64,000 nucleotides of DNA. Source: an uncultured Caldilineaceae bacterium. GTDB taxonomy: Bacteria; Chloroflexota; Anaerolineae; Caldilineales; Caldilineaceae. The position numbers and the translations under genes are program-made. Each line of letters begins with the position of its first letter. The first letter of the stretch is position 1. This document shows, in pieces, positions 33,950 through 42,210 of this stretch. The notes below the pieces were generated by a model. It saw only the letters and a list, made by a program, of their open reading frames with translations. It was not told where the DNA came from and ran no database searches. Where the stretch lies: assembly GCA_951813625.1 (NCBI GenBank), contig CATOTS010000034.1:101865-165864 (forward strand), in the 5' to 3' direction.

Positions 33950-35323
33950 ATGGCTATCGTTGAACGACCAAACCAGGATGCGCTTTCCAGAGCAATCAAT
34001 CTATACTTGGATGCTATTCGGCCCTTCTTGACTCGCAATCTCAAAAAGGTGTCAGGAAAGACAGTCGTGGAAGCACTCGAATCGTCGCTGCCTCATGACA
34101 AGACCGTAAACTTCGCAAAGGATTTTCCCAAGGCCGACAACCTAGAGTCAGCGATTGAGGTGAGTCATGTCGAACACGTAATTCGAGAATATTGGGGGGA
34201 TGTCTTCGCACCACATTTCCGAAATTGCAAGGGGGTATTCGCAAAGCTGAAATGCGTAGCAGTTGCCCGCAACCAAGTGGCGCATCCCCCTTACCGGCGT
34301 GACTTAGATGGCATCGTCACGCAGGAATACCTAGACACAATAGAGGAGCTAATTGGGGTTGTCGGGACCTCTGAAGAAAGAGCGACCGTCGCGAACTTGA
34401 AGGCCGAATTGAAAAATCCAGAAATACATAGGAAGAAGGCGCTTGAAGACTTCGCAAGGTTGGAGGAGCAATACGACAAGACAGTTGTTGAACTTGAAGA
34501 AACTCAAGGATTCTTGTGGAGAGTTGAATCCGAACTCGAAGTTACGAATGGGAAACTGAAAGAGGAAGCGACTGCCCGAAGAGATGTTGAGAAATCAGAG
34601 CAGTTTGCCGAGGACTCTATTTGTCAGGTAACCGACGAATTGCAAAGGGAACTCACTGCCAGGAAAGACGCCGAGGAAAAGGCTGACAAGACTGAAACTC
34701 ATCTGACGAGAACAGTGTCCGAACTCGATGCGACGAGTACGAAACTGAAGAAGGAGAAAGCCGCCCGCAGAGAGGCGGAGAAGAAGACGCAAGCCGCTCA
34801 GGCCTCCATTCGCCAGTCAAAGGAAAAGCTTCTAAGAGAAGTAGAGGCCCGTAGAGAAGCAGAGAAACGAGCTGCCGAGGAGGCAAAGACAAGTCAGCTA
34901 TTTGAACAAACAACCTTGGAGATGGGAACAGCCTTAGATTTGACCAAGAAGGAGCTCTTGGCATCAGGGGCCAGATTGAAGAAATTGCAGGCGCGGATTC
35001 AGGAGATGGAAACGGCGTCCCAAGAGAATGCGGTCTTCGGACAGCATGTCTATAGCGACAAGCCTCTTAACCCGAGGACAGCACAATACGAACTATGGCT
35101 CATTGACGAGATTCTCAGCGGGCGATTGGATAGGGCTTCGCTACGTCAATTGGCCGGTGACGATCGGCTTTCGGGCCGGCTCGTCTATTTCGTCCAAGCC
35201 GCGTCTTCTGGTATGGACGGCGCTGCCTGGAAGGGCTATGTCGCCGGGCGGCATAAGGCGCTCCTCCGCTACGGAAAAAACAGCGCGTCCTTCGCAAATC
35301 AACAGCGGCGACACCTCAACTAG
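33950..35323 (+). CDS. Swt1/HEPN-like protein with long coiled coil
   Basis: A 457-residue protein in three parts. Residues 1-140 match the Swt1-type HEPN domain: RPNQDALSRAINLYLDAIRPFL, a conserved ESAIEVSHVEHVIREYW block and ARNQVAHPP, where R107 and H112 give the RxxxxH motif of HEPN ribonucleases. Residues about 140-360 are a charged heptad-rich coiled coil with imperfect repeats (TARRDVEKSEQ, AARREAEKKTQ, EARREAEKRAA). The last 100 residues form a small globular domain (NPRTAQYELWLIDEILSGRL...GYVAGRHKALLRYG). The head is paralogous to the gene at 37580. Lower G+C than the catabolic genes. The RNase role is inferred; it may be a toxin or defence effector, or a non-catalytic sensor. Confidence 0.75.
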   Translation: MAIVERPNQDALSRAINLYLDAIRPFLTRNLKKVSGKTVVEALESSLPHDKTVNFAKDFPKADNLESAIEVSHVEHVIREYWGDVFAPHFRNCKGVFAKLKCVAVARNQVAHPPYRRDLDGIVTQEYLDTIEELIGVVGTSEERATVANLKAELKNPEIHRKKALEDFARLEEQYDKTVVELEETQGFLWRVESELEVTNGKLKEEATARRDVEKSEQFAEDSICQVTDELQRELTARKDAEEKADKTETHLTRTVSELDATSTKLKKEKAARREAEKKTQAAQASIRQSKEKLLREVEARREAEKRAAEEAKTSQLFEQTTLEMGTALDLTKKELLASGARLKKLQARIQEMETASQENAVFGQHVYSDKPLNPRTAQYELWLIDEILSGRLDRASLRQLAGDDRLSGRLVYFVQAASSGMDGAAWKGYVAGRHKALLRYGKNSASFANQQRRHLN

Positions 35324-35488
35324 TCGCCTTAACATTGAACGCTGCTAAGCGGCCTGTTTGCTCCGCCGTTTACAATTCTTTCCCCAGCAGACGAGTGCTC
35401 AAACACCGTTGGGCGCGTGTCCCGTCCACGGTTTCTTGCCCTGATAGTGAGAGGGAACGGTTTGGTGCAACTCCATTTGCGTAAGTAA

Positions 35489-36497
35489 ACCGAGTTCGGA
35501 GTTAGATTAGGGCAGGCAAGAGAGCCAAGTCTTTGTCAGAGAGATGGAGAGATGGCTTCTTGGGTTGCCAAGAGTAGGCAATCAGCCCGGCGAGAAGATT
35601 GACGATAGAGTTGGTTTGGCTTCGGTGACGGTTATGTTCAATCTGTGAGATATTCTTGAGCTGGTCACCGATGGTCTCAATGACTAAGCGCTTACGCGTG
35701 AGCAGTTTGTCTTCGAGAACAACAAGTCGATTCTGCCTGTTTTTGCGGATGGGTGTGATTGGCAACGGGCAGTCTGCCGCCATCAGTTGCAACCCCTAAG
35801 CGAAGTGTTGCTCAAAGGGAGCTTGGGAGAGATAGCCGCGGTCGCCGACCAGCTTCCCCCATAGGTTTTTGGTCATCTGTGGGACCGGTTTGCGCTCATC
35901 TATGTCGCCGGGCGTGAGTTGAACTGCCAGCAATTCACCCTGGTCATTGATAATCAGATGGAGCTTGAAGCCATAGAACCATCCCATGCTGCTCTTGCCC
36001 CGCATGGCCACCTCGGCAAAGACTCGGTGGCGGGCGATGCGCCGGTTGTGGCAGACGGACAACGGGGTCGAATCGATGAGTGCCACCCCTGTCGCTTGGC
36101 CAAAGCGCCCACGTAGTTAGAGACACATTGCTGGCAGGACTGATGGCATTAACGCCACAAAGCGCGTGTAACTGACCAGAGTTGGAAATTCCCGGCGCAT
36201 ATGCTCACATACGTGCTGCATATCGTAGGCCCTGAAATCGCGAGAATACGACTGTTGAAAGTGAATGAAAATCGTCATTACTTCACTCAGGCTCAACCGC
36301 GGCGCCGGCCCTCGCTTGCGAGTCACGCCCAACAGTTCGGCATTCTCGCTTGTAACCAACCACTGACAGAAGTCATCGACATGACAGAACAGTTTGAGTA
36401 TACTCATCTCTGAGCACCGTTCCTTGTTGGAGAATTTTGTTTGCAGAACTTCAATTCTTCCATTTTGTTAAGGTGCTCACTTACTCCGGATTCAGGT
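35489..36497 (-). mobile_element. decayed IS982-family insertion sequence
   Basis: A 1009-bp element bounded by imperfect inverted repeats: left end ACCGAGTTCGGAGTTAG (35489-35505) and right end, read on the minus strand, ACCTGAATCCGGAGTAAG (36497-36480), which agree except for one gap and three mismatches. The length fits IS982 elements (about 1 kb), and the transposase frame inside matches the family. Flanks (CGTAAGTAA and TAGTTAACA) show no clean target duplication. The right end lies inside the J-domain reading frame. Confidence 0.8.
35502..36407 (-). pseudogene. IS982 family transposase with two in-frame stop codons
   Basis: A 301-codon frame (IS982 transposases are about 290-300 residues) reads continuously except for TAA at 36117-36119 and TAG at 35796-35798; no frameshift is needed. 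Family marks span all parts: FCHVDDFCQWL at the start, DSTPLSVCHNRRIARHRVF and GKSSMGWFYGFKLHL in the middle, VGDRGYLSQ, then LVIETIGDQLKNISQIEHNR and NLLAGLIAYSWQPKKPS near the end. The DDE-type catalytic region is preserved in the separate pieces, so the copy was inactivated recently by nonsense mutation and is probably immobile. Confidence 0.9.
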
Positions 36498-37069
36498 TAG
36501 TTAACATTCAAAGTCTTCTCCTTGAGGCCATCATTCAGCTTCTGCCCTACCTTGCCATATTCGGCCCTGTTGTCTGGATAGCACATAGGTTTTTGACAAA
36601 GGGTCCCGACAAACGGCGGAGCGAGAGAAGATCTGTGAGAGAAAGGACAGGGTCTGCTGCAGGCTCAGGTGCACATTCTTCTTCAATAAATGGGAAGAAG
36701 CGACAGTGGCAAAAGCGACAACGCAATGACCAAAATGAGGAGCTTCGTCGCCGGCGGGAGAAGAGACATCGCCGGGAGCGGGAACGGCAGAGACGACAAG
36801 AGCATGAGAACCGACGCGATGGAGGTCGCGAACGAGAGCGTCGAGCCAGGCAGGACAGGAGCCAAACGCGGGTTGAAGACTATTACGCGCGACTTGGCGT
36901 TGAAGCAACTGCGACTCAGAAAGAGTTAAGGAGCGCCTGGAAAGGATTCGCCGAGAAATGGCATCCCGACATATGCAAGAATATTTATGCAAAGGCGGTC
37001 TTTCAATCGGGCAGCGAAGCCTACAACGTCATGAGCCTGCCAGAAGGGCGGCACAAGTACGATGCCTAG
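36437..37069 (+). CDS. membrane-anchored J-domain protein, 5' end altered by IS insertion
   Basis: A 210-residue frame: a hydrophobic segment (SLLLEAIIQLLPYLAIFGPVVW, about 26-47), a highly basic Arg/Glu-rich linker (70-145) and a C-terminal J domain (148-210) with an intact HPD at 176-178 (EKWHPDICKN) and the final AYNVMSLPEGRHKYD. J domains stimulate DnaK ATPase, so this protein would recruit Hsp70 at the membrane. About the first 20 residues (to YSGFR) are encoded by the right end of the IS982 element, and the only plausible start is TTG 36437 after TTGGAG. The native 5' end may therefore have been lost; expression is uncertain. Confidence 0.65.
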   Translation: MFAELQFFHFVKVLTYSGFRLVNIQSLLLEAIIQLLPYLAIFGPVVWIAHRFLTKGPDKRRSERRSVRERTGSAAGSGAHSSSINGKKRQWQKRQRNDQNEELRRRREKRHRRERERQRRQEHENRRDGGRERERRARQDRSQTRVEDYYARLGVEATATQKELRSAWKGFAEKWHPDICKNIYAKAVFQSGSEAYNVMSLPEGRHKYDA

Positions 37070-37322
37070 CTACGGAGACAAAGCCAAGAACGGCAGCAAC
37101 GCCCCAAAGCGCGAAGAAATTCGGGTGCCTCCCAAGGCCAGAGCCAGCGCCCGCGCCAACGCGCGTCTAGGTCGGCGGAGGAAAGCAACAGAGGTCGCTC
37201 GGCAAGTAGCGCCCACAGGAAACGTTATGATCATTCCAGGGGCAATTCGGGACGATTATTCTCAGGCACCTAGACCAAAATCCGACGGGATCCTATGGCA
37301 GGAACTTGGGGAGGATGTATAG
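37062..37322 (+). CDS. small basic hypothetical protein, 86 aa
   Basis: Starts at an ATG overlapping the stop of the J-domain gene by 8 bases. It is rich in Arg/Lys/Ala in the first 50 residues (KARASARANARLGRRRKA), then has a hydrophobic-acidic tail (NVMIIPGAIRDDYSQ). No recognised domain and no clear ribosome site apart from coupling. It may be a real small partner of the J-domain gene or a chance frame. The 257 bases that follow, up to the next HEPN gene, hold nothing I recognise. Confidence 0.4.
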   Translation: MPSYGDKAKNGSNAPKREEIRVPPKARASARANARLGRRRKATEVARQVAPTGNVMIIPGAIRDDYSQAPRPKSDGILWQELGEDV

Positions 37323-37579
37323 ACTCTCTCTGCGTCATGGAGGGGGAGAGGGCATTGATCGCAAGGCGAGACGGACATCAGTTACTTATTGTAATCATCC
37401 AGGTTCTGAAGCGTTTGCAGGCGAACCGTGTCACTTTGTGCCAGGTTCAAAACATATGACTCTATTGTAATGTAGCTGAAGGAAAGGGTCCTAGAGGATA
37501 CGCCATAAGCAAGCAATGTCGCTTGTTTTCTTAAGTATGGACCCTTCACTCTCACTAATCAATCGGAGCAGCGACCCAA

Positions 37580-38230
37580 ATGGGATTAATCAATCGCCCC
37601 AACAAGGAAGCTCTTACTAAGGCAATCGATATCTTCAGAGAGCACATGAGGCCCTTTCTCACGCGGTGCCTTCAGCGCTTGCCTGCCGAATCCACGTCCG
37701 AAGCGATCACGAAGACAATGGACGACCAACAGGCCAGGGAGTTCGAACGCAATCTAGAAAGGGTCGGCGACCTGGAATCGGCAATTGATGTTGGCATCTT
37801 TCCAAGGCTTGTCTCACACTATTGGAAGGAGGTGTTCTCGACTGAATTCGATGGCGACAGATCTACCATTGTTAGAAGTCTGAATAGGATAAAGAATGCG
37901 CGAAATCTGACTTCGCATCCCCCATTTGGTAGAGATCTGGATGAAGGGAAGACGAGGGAGCACCTGCGCCATATTGTGGCAGTTTTCTACAGTTTAGGTG
38001 CAATGGACGTGATGAAAGCGGTCGAAGCCATCTTCGCAGAATTGGAACCCGCAGACAGTACTCTCGAAGAACCTGCACAGCGACATGAGAGTCAACAGAG
38101 CCAGCCAGACGCGGAAGACAAGAAACTTAACTGGCTGACGGGCGCCGCTATCGGGGTCACGGCACTTGTCGCAATTGCCAGTTCGGTCATTGCCTTCATC
38201 GAGCTGGAAAGCACAGACCACGATGATTGA
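37580..38230 (+). CDS. Swt1/HEPN-like protein with C-terminal membrane anchor
   Basis: A 216-residue protein whose first 140 residues are paralogous to the head of the gene at 33950 (INRPNKEALTKAIDIFREHMRPFL, a DLESAIDVG block, then KNARNLTSHPPFGRDLD). R108 and H113 give the RxxxxH HEPN motif. Instead of a coiled coil it has a polar linker and one membrane helix near residue 184 (WLTGAAIGVTALVAIASSVI), ending in a short acidic tail, so the HEPN head would face the cytoplasm from the membrane. The 3.6-kb island holds both paralogues plus a membrane J-domain protein, which suggests a common stress or defence role. Lower G+C than average for the window. Confidence 0.72.
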   Translation: MGLINRPNKEALTKAIDIFREHMRPFLTRCLQRLPAESTSEAITKTMDDQQAREFERNLERVGDLESAIDVGIFPRLVSHYWKEVFSTEFDGDRSTIVRSLNRIKNARNLTSHPPFGRDLDEGKTREHLRHIVAVFYSLGAMDVMKAVEAIFAELEPADSTLEEPAQRHESQQSQPDAEDKKLNWLTGAAIGVTALVAIASSVIAFIELESTDHDD

Positions 38231-38475
38231 GGCAGCATTCGGCCAAGACACAGTGATGGAACAAGAGCCAAGAGTGAGAATTGGATGCCGGCTAGCAGAG
38301 CGGCCTGTATCGATTGCAGGGTGATTGCCAGCCTCAGCCTCACGTCTGTATAACTCAAAGCCAGTTTGTAGTAGAATCTAAACCATCGAATTCTCTCGAC
38401 CTACCCCCTTTCGGTCGTGGCCTCGATGAAGTCAGTAGAAGACATCAGAATAGACATCTTTGGCAAACGCATTCT

Positions 38476-38820
38476 ATGGAAACCTCTACCTTCACTGCAC
38501 CCCGCCAAGGCGTGACCGGCGCGGTCTTCATGATCGGCCTGGCTCTCCTCTTCGCAACGGATTGGATCTGGCCGGGAATATTGGTGCTCGTCGGCGTGAC
38601 CAGCCTTTTGGGCGTGTACGTCGACCGCTCCACGCCCGACGACGACGATATCCCCCTGCGGGTGGACAACCCGGATGAGGAGTCGCCGCGGCCGGTGCGC
38701 TATTCCTCCCAATGCGCCTCCTGCGGCGCCACAACACCCCAGGAATTGCAGGACGGCACGACCAGGCAACAGGCTGCCTTCTGCAGCTTTTGCGGCACTC
38801 GGCTGGAACGGGCTGAATGA
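38476..38820 (+). CDS. two-TM zinc-ribbon membrane protein
   Basis: A 114-residue protein with two membrane helices (about 14-28 and 33-49), a short acidic linker and a C-terminal zinc ribbon with C80/C83 (CASC) and C103/C106 (CSFC). ATG 38476 gives a compact protein whose first helix begins near residue 14; the frame extends upstream to 38314 with non-hydrophobic, unconvincing sequence. Its stop overlaps the next start (ATGA), so it opens a coupled three-gene operon. Function unknown; it may be an assembly or sensing partner of the VWA proteins. The interval 38231-38475 is otherwise empty. Confidence 0.7.
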   Translation: METSTFTAPRQGVTGAVFMIGLALLFATDWIWPGILVLVGVTSLLGVYVDRSTPDDDDIPLRVDNPDEESPRPVRYSSQCASCGATTPQELQDGTTRQQAAFCSFCGTRLERAE

Positions 38821-40070
38821 ATAGGGCGCGTCTGCTTTTTGCGTCAATTCTATCAGTCCTGACGCTGCTTCTCGTCGGCACTCTCGTGTGGCGGAATCTA
38901 ACCACACAACCTGCGGGTGAGGAGCTGGCTGCTGCGCGCACGCCGGAAGAAAACATACTGGTCATTGCGGCGCCCGCGCTGGCGCCGTGGCTGCGCGCGG
39001 CGGCGGAAGACTTTAATGCAGGTGGCCCCGTGCAAGATGGCGTGCCGTTCGAGGTCGAGATCGTCCCCATGGCCGGCCTGACCGCACTGGGCAACTGGGA
39101 CCGCGAAGACCATGACGGTCTGCATGCGAACCAGAGCAGCGAACAGTTGAACCGGAATGGGGGCGCCGGCCCTGTCCTACTCCCAGCTGCTTGGATACCG
39201 GAATCCAGCTCGTTTGTCGAAATGGCGAACGATATCTTTGAACGTCGGCAGGAGCAGAGCCCGTTTCAAGCTGAAGGCCTTTTTCTCACGAGGTCTGTCG
39301 CGGCGAGCCCGTTGGCGTGGGGCTTTTTTCGGAGTCGCGGGATCGCCCTGCAGGAAAACCTGGGCAAAATCTCGTGGGATGCGCTGCGCACTGCGTCCGC
39401 CGCGCCAACCGGCTGGAAGGAGTTGGGCGGAGACTCGGCATGGGGCTTTTTCGAACTTGCAATCCCCGACCCGCGCTACAGCGCGGCCGGCCTCGCAGCG
39501 ATGACGGCAGCTGCCGGCGAATACTACGGCCGAAGTCATGTCTCGATCGACGACGTCGCGGACCCTTTGTTCCAGTCCTGGTTTGGCTCCATTCTGTACC
39601 AAGTGAACGGCGCCGGCGGCCTGAACGCTTATTCGGTTGAGGAATTGGCACTATTCGGCCCAGCAGCCGGCGATGGCGGCCTCTTCATCGAGAGCGAACT
39701 GCTACGGCGAGCCCAAGGCATTAAGGACCGTTGGAAGGACCCACTCCTCATTCGCTATCCCCAGAAACCAACGTGGTTTGACTTTCCGTTCGCGATTTGG
39801 GCGGGTGCGGAGACGTCCGACTTTCAACAGAGGGCCGCACTCGAGTTTCAACGCTTTCTGCTCAGCGGGCCGCAGCAGCGAAAGGCGACGGCTTTCGGTT
39901 TGCGGCCAGCCGCCGCCATTCCTCTCACCGCTGCAGATGACAGCCTCTTTCTTGGCACACAGAATCTTGGCGTCCGCTTCGAACTCCCCGTTGCTGACGC
40001 AGCGCCTCCTCTGAAGTTTGAGGTTCTGAATGCACTCGTGCTCTGGTACGACCAAATTGCAGCCCAATGA
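38817..40070 (+). CDS. membrane-anchored solute-binding-like protein
   Basis: A 417-residue protein with an N-terminal membrane anchor (LLFASILSVLTLLLVGTLVW) and an extracytoplasmic domain resembling periplasmic-binding-protein folds: ILVIAAPALAPWLRAAAEDFN is like the first strand/helix of substrate-binding proteins, and KATAFGLRPAAAIPL resembles their C-terminal segment. It is coupled to both neighbours by ATGA overlaps and is related in layout to the N-terminal half of the next protein. No ABC permease adjoins it. It may bind a ligand for a VWA-containing surface complex. Confidence 0.72.
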   Translation: MNRARLLFASILSVLTLLLVGTLVWRNLTTQPAGEELAAARTPEENILVIAAPALAPWLRAAAEDFNAGGPVQDGVPFEVEIVPMAGLTALGNWDREDHDGLHANQSSEQLNRNGGAGPVLLPAAWIPESSSFVEMANDIFERRQEQSPFQAEGLFLTRSVAASPLAWGFFRSRGIALQENLGKISWDALRTASAAPTGWKELGGDSAWGFFELAIPDPRYSAAGLAAMTAAAGEYYGRSHVSIDDVADPLFQSWFGSILYQVNGAGGLNAYSVEELALFGPAAGDGGLFIESELLRRAQGIKDRWKDPLLIRYPQKPTWFDFPFAIWAGAETSDFQQRAALEFQRFLLSGPQQRKATAFGLRPAAAIPLTAADDSLFLGTQNLGVRFELPVADAAPPLKFEVLNALVLWYDQIAAQ

Positions 40071-41872
40071 GAGTTTCGACAGCCGCGGCCGGCGCAAGCC
40101 AAACTGAATCGCCTGATTCGAAGGGGCGGACAAGTCCCCCCCGCCTTCTGCTACTCGCCATTCTCATCGGGACATTCTTGCTCTTCTCTTCGTGTGCCAT
40201 GGCGACACTGGGGCTCGGCGTCTGGGCCGTCCGCGTGGTACGGGACCCTGGCGGGACCGAATTGGACGCCGGCGGGCCTGCCCTGGCCGCCTGGCCTGCC
40301 GACAGCGCCGAACTTACTATTGCCGTGTCGCCGTCTATGGCCGAACCTCTGCAGCAGCGGGTCGACGCATTTAACAGCCAGAATCTCAGTACACCCGACG
40401 GTCGGAGTATGCGCGTCAGTCTTGCGGCCATCTCTTCCCAGCAAATTGTCGAGCGGTCGCTCGGTCAGCCGATGTTTCAAGCGGTTGCTCCCGACAGCTC
40501 GCTGTGGCTGCGGCAGATTGACCGGCTTTGGGCCGACCAGAATCCCGTCGGTCCGAACAGTCTGCCTCCGAAGCGCATCGGCGAAACGACTCGATTTGCG
40601 CTCAGCCCGGTCGTAATCGCCGTACGCGATGTAGAGGCCGGCCGCCTTGGCTGGCCGGAAAGGGTAATCGGCTGGCGTGAAGTTTACTCCCTTGCTCTAA
40701 GCGACCCTGAATTCGTGCTGAGCCGTCCCGGCGCGGACAACATTGCCGGGCTTGCCGCGACCCAGGCCGCGTTCTACATTGGCGCGGGCGCAACGCACGG
40801 ACTGACCGCGGAACTAGCGACCGGCGAACAGTTGCTTGACTTCGTGCGGGCAGTGGAGAAAACGGTCCGGCGAAACGGTGCTTCAGGGTTGACCGGCCCG
40901 ACCGCTGTCGACGCCTTCATTACCCAGGAACAGACCGTCATCGCCTGGAACCTGCCGTCTCACAGCGACCTGGGGGCATCCGAATTGGGTTTCATTGCCA
41001 TCTATCCGCGAGAGGGCACATTTTGGGCGGACCATCCAATGGCTCTGCTGAATCTGAACGGCGGCAGCAGCCTGCCGTTGACAAGCAACCAGCGTCGGAC
41101 ATACCATGCCTTCGCCCAGTTCCTGCTCAAAGAGGACAGCCAGATCGAGTTGATGCGGGCCGGCTTCCGCCCCGCCGACCTGACCATCGACCTGAATGAC
41201 TCGTCCAGTCCCTTCTTGAGTAACAGTGCGGTCGACCTTTCGCAGCCGAATGCTCTACTGCCGTTCCCCTCCGCGCGTCTTATGCGATCGCTCCTCAATG
41301 CCTGGCGCTTGGCCGGCCTACCCGCTAATTTCCTGCTGGTGGTCGACGCCAGCGAGTCGATGGAAGGTGAGAAACTGTCCCAGACCAAGGCGACGCTGTT
41401 AGATTTCATCAACTTCATGCAAGAAGAACACGACCGCCTGGGCCTGATCGGACTCGGCTCGGGCATATCGAACTCCGGCCAGCTGCGCCGGCTGGACGGC
41501 GAAGGCCGCAAGCAGTTCAGGTCGCAGGTCGAGATCTTGCAGGCAAGCGGCTACACGGGGCTGGTCGATGCCGTCCTGGAGGCCCACGCGGCGCTCCAGC
41601 AGGAAGCGGACGCAGGCGCCGTCAACGTAATCCTTGTATTGAGCGACGGACGGGACAATCACAGCGAATTGCGTTTGCGAGATTTGCAAAGAGCGATGCG
41701 CGACGCCCCAATCCCTGTGCTGATCCACACAGTATCTTTTGGCCGTGACGCAAACGAGAGGCTCTTGGGCGAACTCGCCCGTATCGGCGGCGGACAATTC
41801 CATCGTGCCGACGAGATCGACATTGAGGGCCTCTACCGTCAAATTGCCTCCAACGGTAGAGGCGAAGACTAG
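40067..41872 (+). CDS. solute-binding-like and VWA domain membrane protein
   Basis: A 601-residue protein: N-terminal hydrophobic anchor (about 25-55, with LLFSSC as a possible lipobox), a binding-protein-like region (about 80-390, starting ELTIAVSPSMAEPLQQRVDAF) and a C-terminal von Willebrand factor A domain (about 421-595). The VWA metal site is intact: D427-x-S429-x-S431 (VVDASESM), T497 (SGYTGLVD) and D527 (VLSDGRDN). The domain sits outside the membrane and would mediate metal-dependent protein contacts. The start overlaps the previous stop. This binding-domain/VWA combination with a sister binding-like protein resembles YfbK/TadG-type surface proteins only loosely. Confidence 0.8.
   Translation: MRVSTAAAGASQTESPDSKGRTSPPRLLLLAILIGTFLLFSSCAMATLGLGVWAVRVVRDPGGTELDAGGPALAAWPADSAELTIAVSPSMAEPLQQRVDAFNSQNLSTPDGRSMRVSLAAISSQQIVERSLGQPMFQAVAPDSSLWLRQIDRLWADQNPVGPNSLPPKRIGETTRFALSPVVIAVRDVEAGRLGWPERVIGWREVYSLALSDPEFVLSRPGADNIAGLAATQAAFYIGAGATHGLTAELATGEQLLDFVRAVEKTVRRNGASGLTGPTAVDAFITQEQTVIAWNLPSHSDLGASELGFIAIYPREGTFWADHPMALLNLNGGSSLPLTSNQRRTYHAFAQFLLKEDSQIELMRAGFRPADLTIDLNDSSSPFLSNSAVDLSQPNALLPFPSARLMRSLLNAWRLAGLPANFLLVVDASESMEGEKLSQTKATLLDFINFMQEEHDRLGLIGLGSGISNSGQLRRLDGEGRKQFRSQVEILQASGYTGLVDAVLEAHAALQQEADAGAVNVILVLSDGRDNHSELRLRDLQRAMRDAPIPVLIHTVSFGRDANERLLGELARIGGGQFHRADEIDIEGLYRQIASNGRGED
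41829..41863 (+). terminator. 11-bp hairpin at the end of the VWA gene
   Basis: GCCTCTACCGT (41829-41839) and ACGGTAGAGGC (41853-41863) pair perfectly around a 13-base loop, entirely within the last codons of the VWA gene. No T-run follows, so it may act as a 3' stabilising structure or a Rho-type pause site. Confidence 0.35.
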
Positions 41873-41967
41873 GCGGGAACGGGACTCGCCGCCAGGCCAG
41901 AAACACCGGACCTGCGCGACAGAACAGTGCGTCCGACTGTGCGTCTACCTGTGCGTCAAGCAGGGCG

Positions 41968-42050
41968 CCTAACAGTGCCCCCAACAGGGCCCCCAACAGT
42001 ACCCCAACAGTACCCCAAACAGTACCCCAAACAGTACGCCAAACACTGCG
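41968..42050. repeat. 12-bp tandem repeat, CCCCAAACAGTA type
   Basis: Seven or so imperfect units of about 12 bases (ACCCCAAACAGT and variants; one unit is 11 bases) lie between the convergent VWA and antiporter genes. The remainder of 41873-42210 contains similar but weaker GTGCGTC repeats and no gene. Opposite-strand frames across it read GVLFGVLFGVL, a consequence of the repeat. Confidence 0.85.
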
Positions 42051-42210
42051 TCAGAATTTGCCCGCGAACGTTCGGACCGGGCGGAAGTCCTTCGAAGGCA
42101 ACAGCGGGCCGGGCGGTCCCAACAACAGGACTCTCTTATGGGCCTATGGGTTTTCGGAAAGTTGGAATGGGCAGGGGATAGCAACTCTGACGGCGCACAA
42201 AGTTCAGGTT

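Noticed and set aside
35502..36407. Stop-codon recoding in the IS982 transposase
   Set aside because: Two different stops (TAA, TAG) and no stimulatory structure were seen; simple nonsense decay is more likely.
36437..37069. Treating the whole J-domain frame as an undisturbed gene
   Set aside because: The first residues are encoded by the IS982 terminus, so the annotated 5' end cannot be ancestral.
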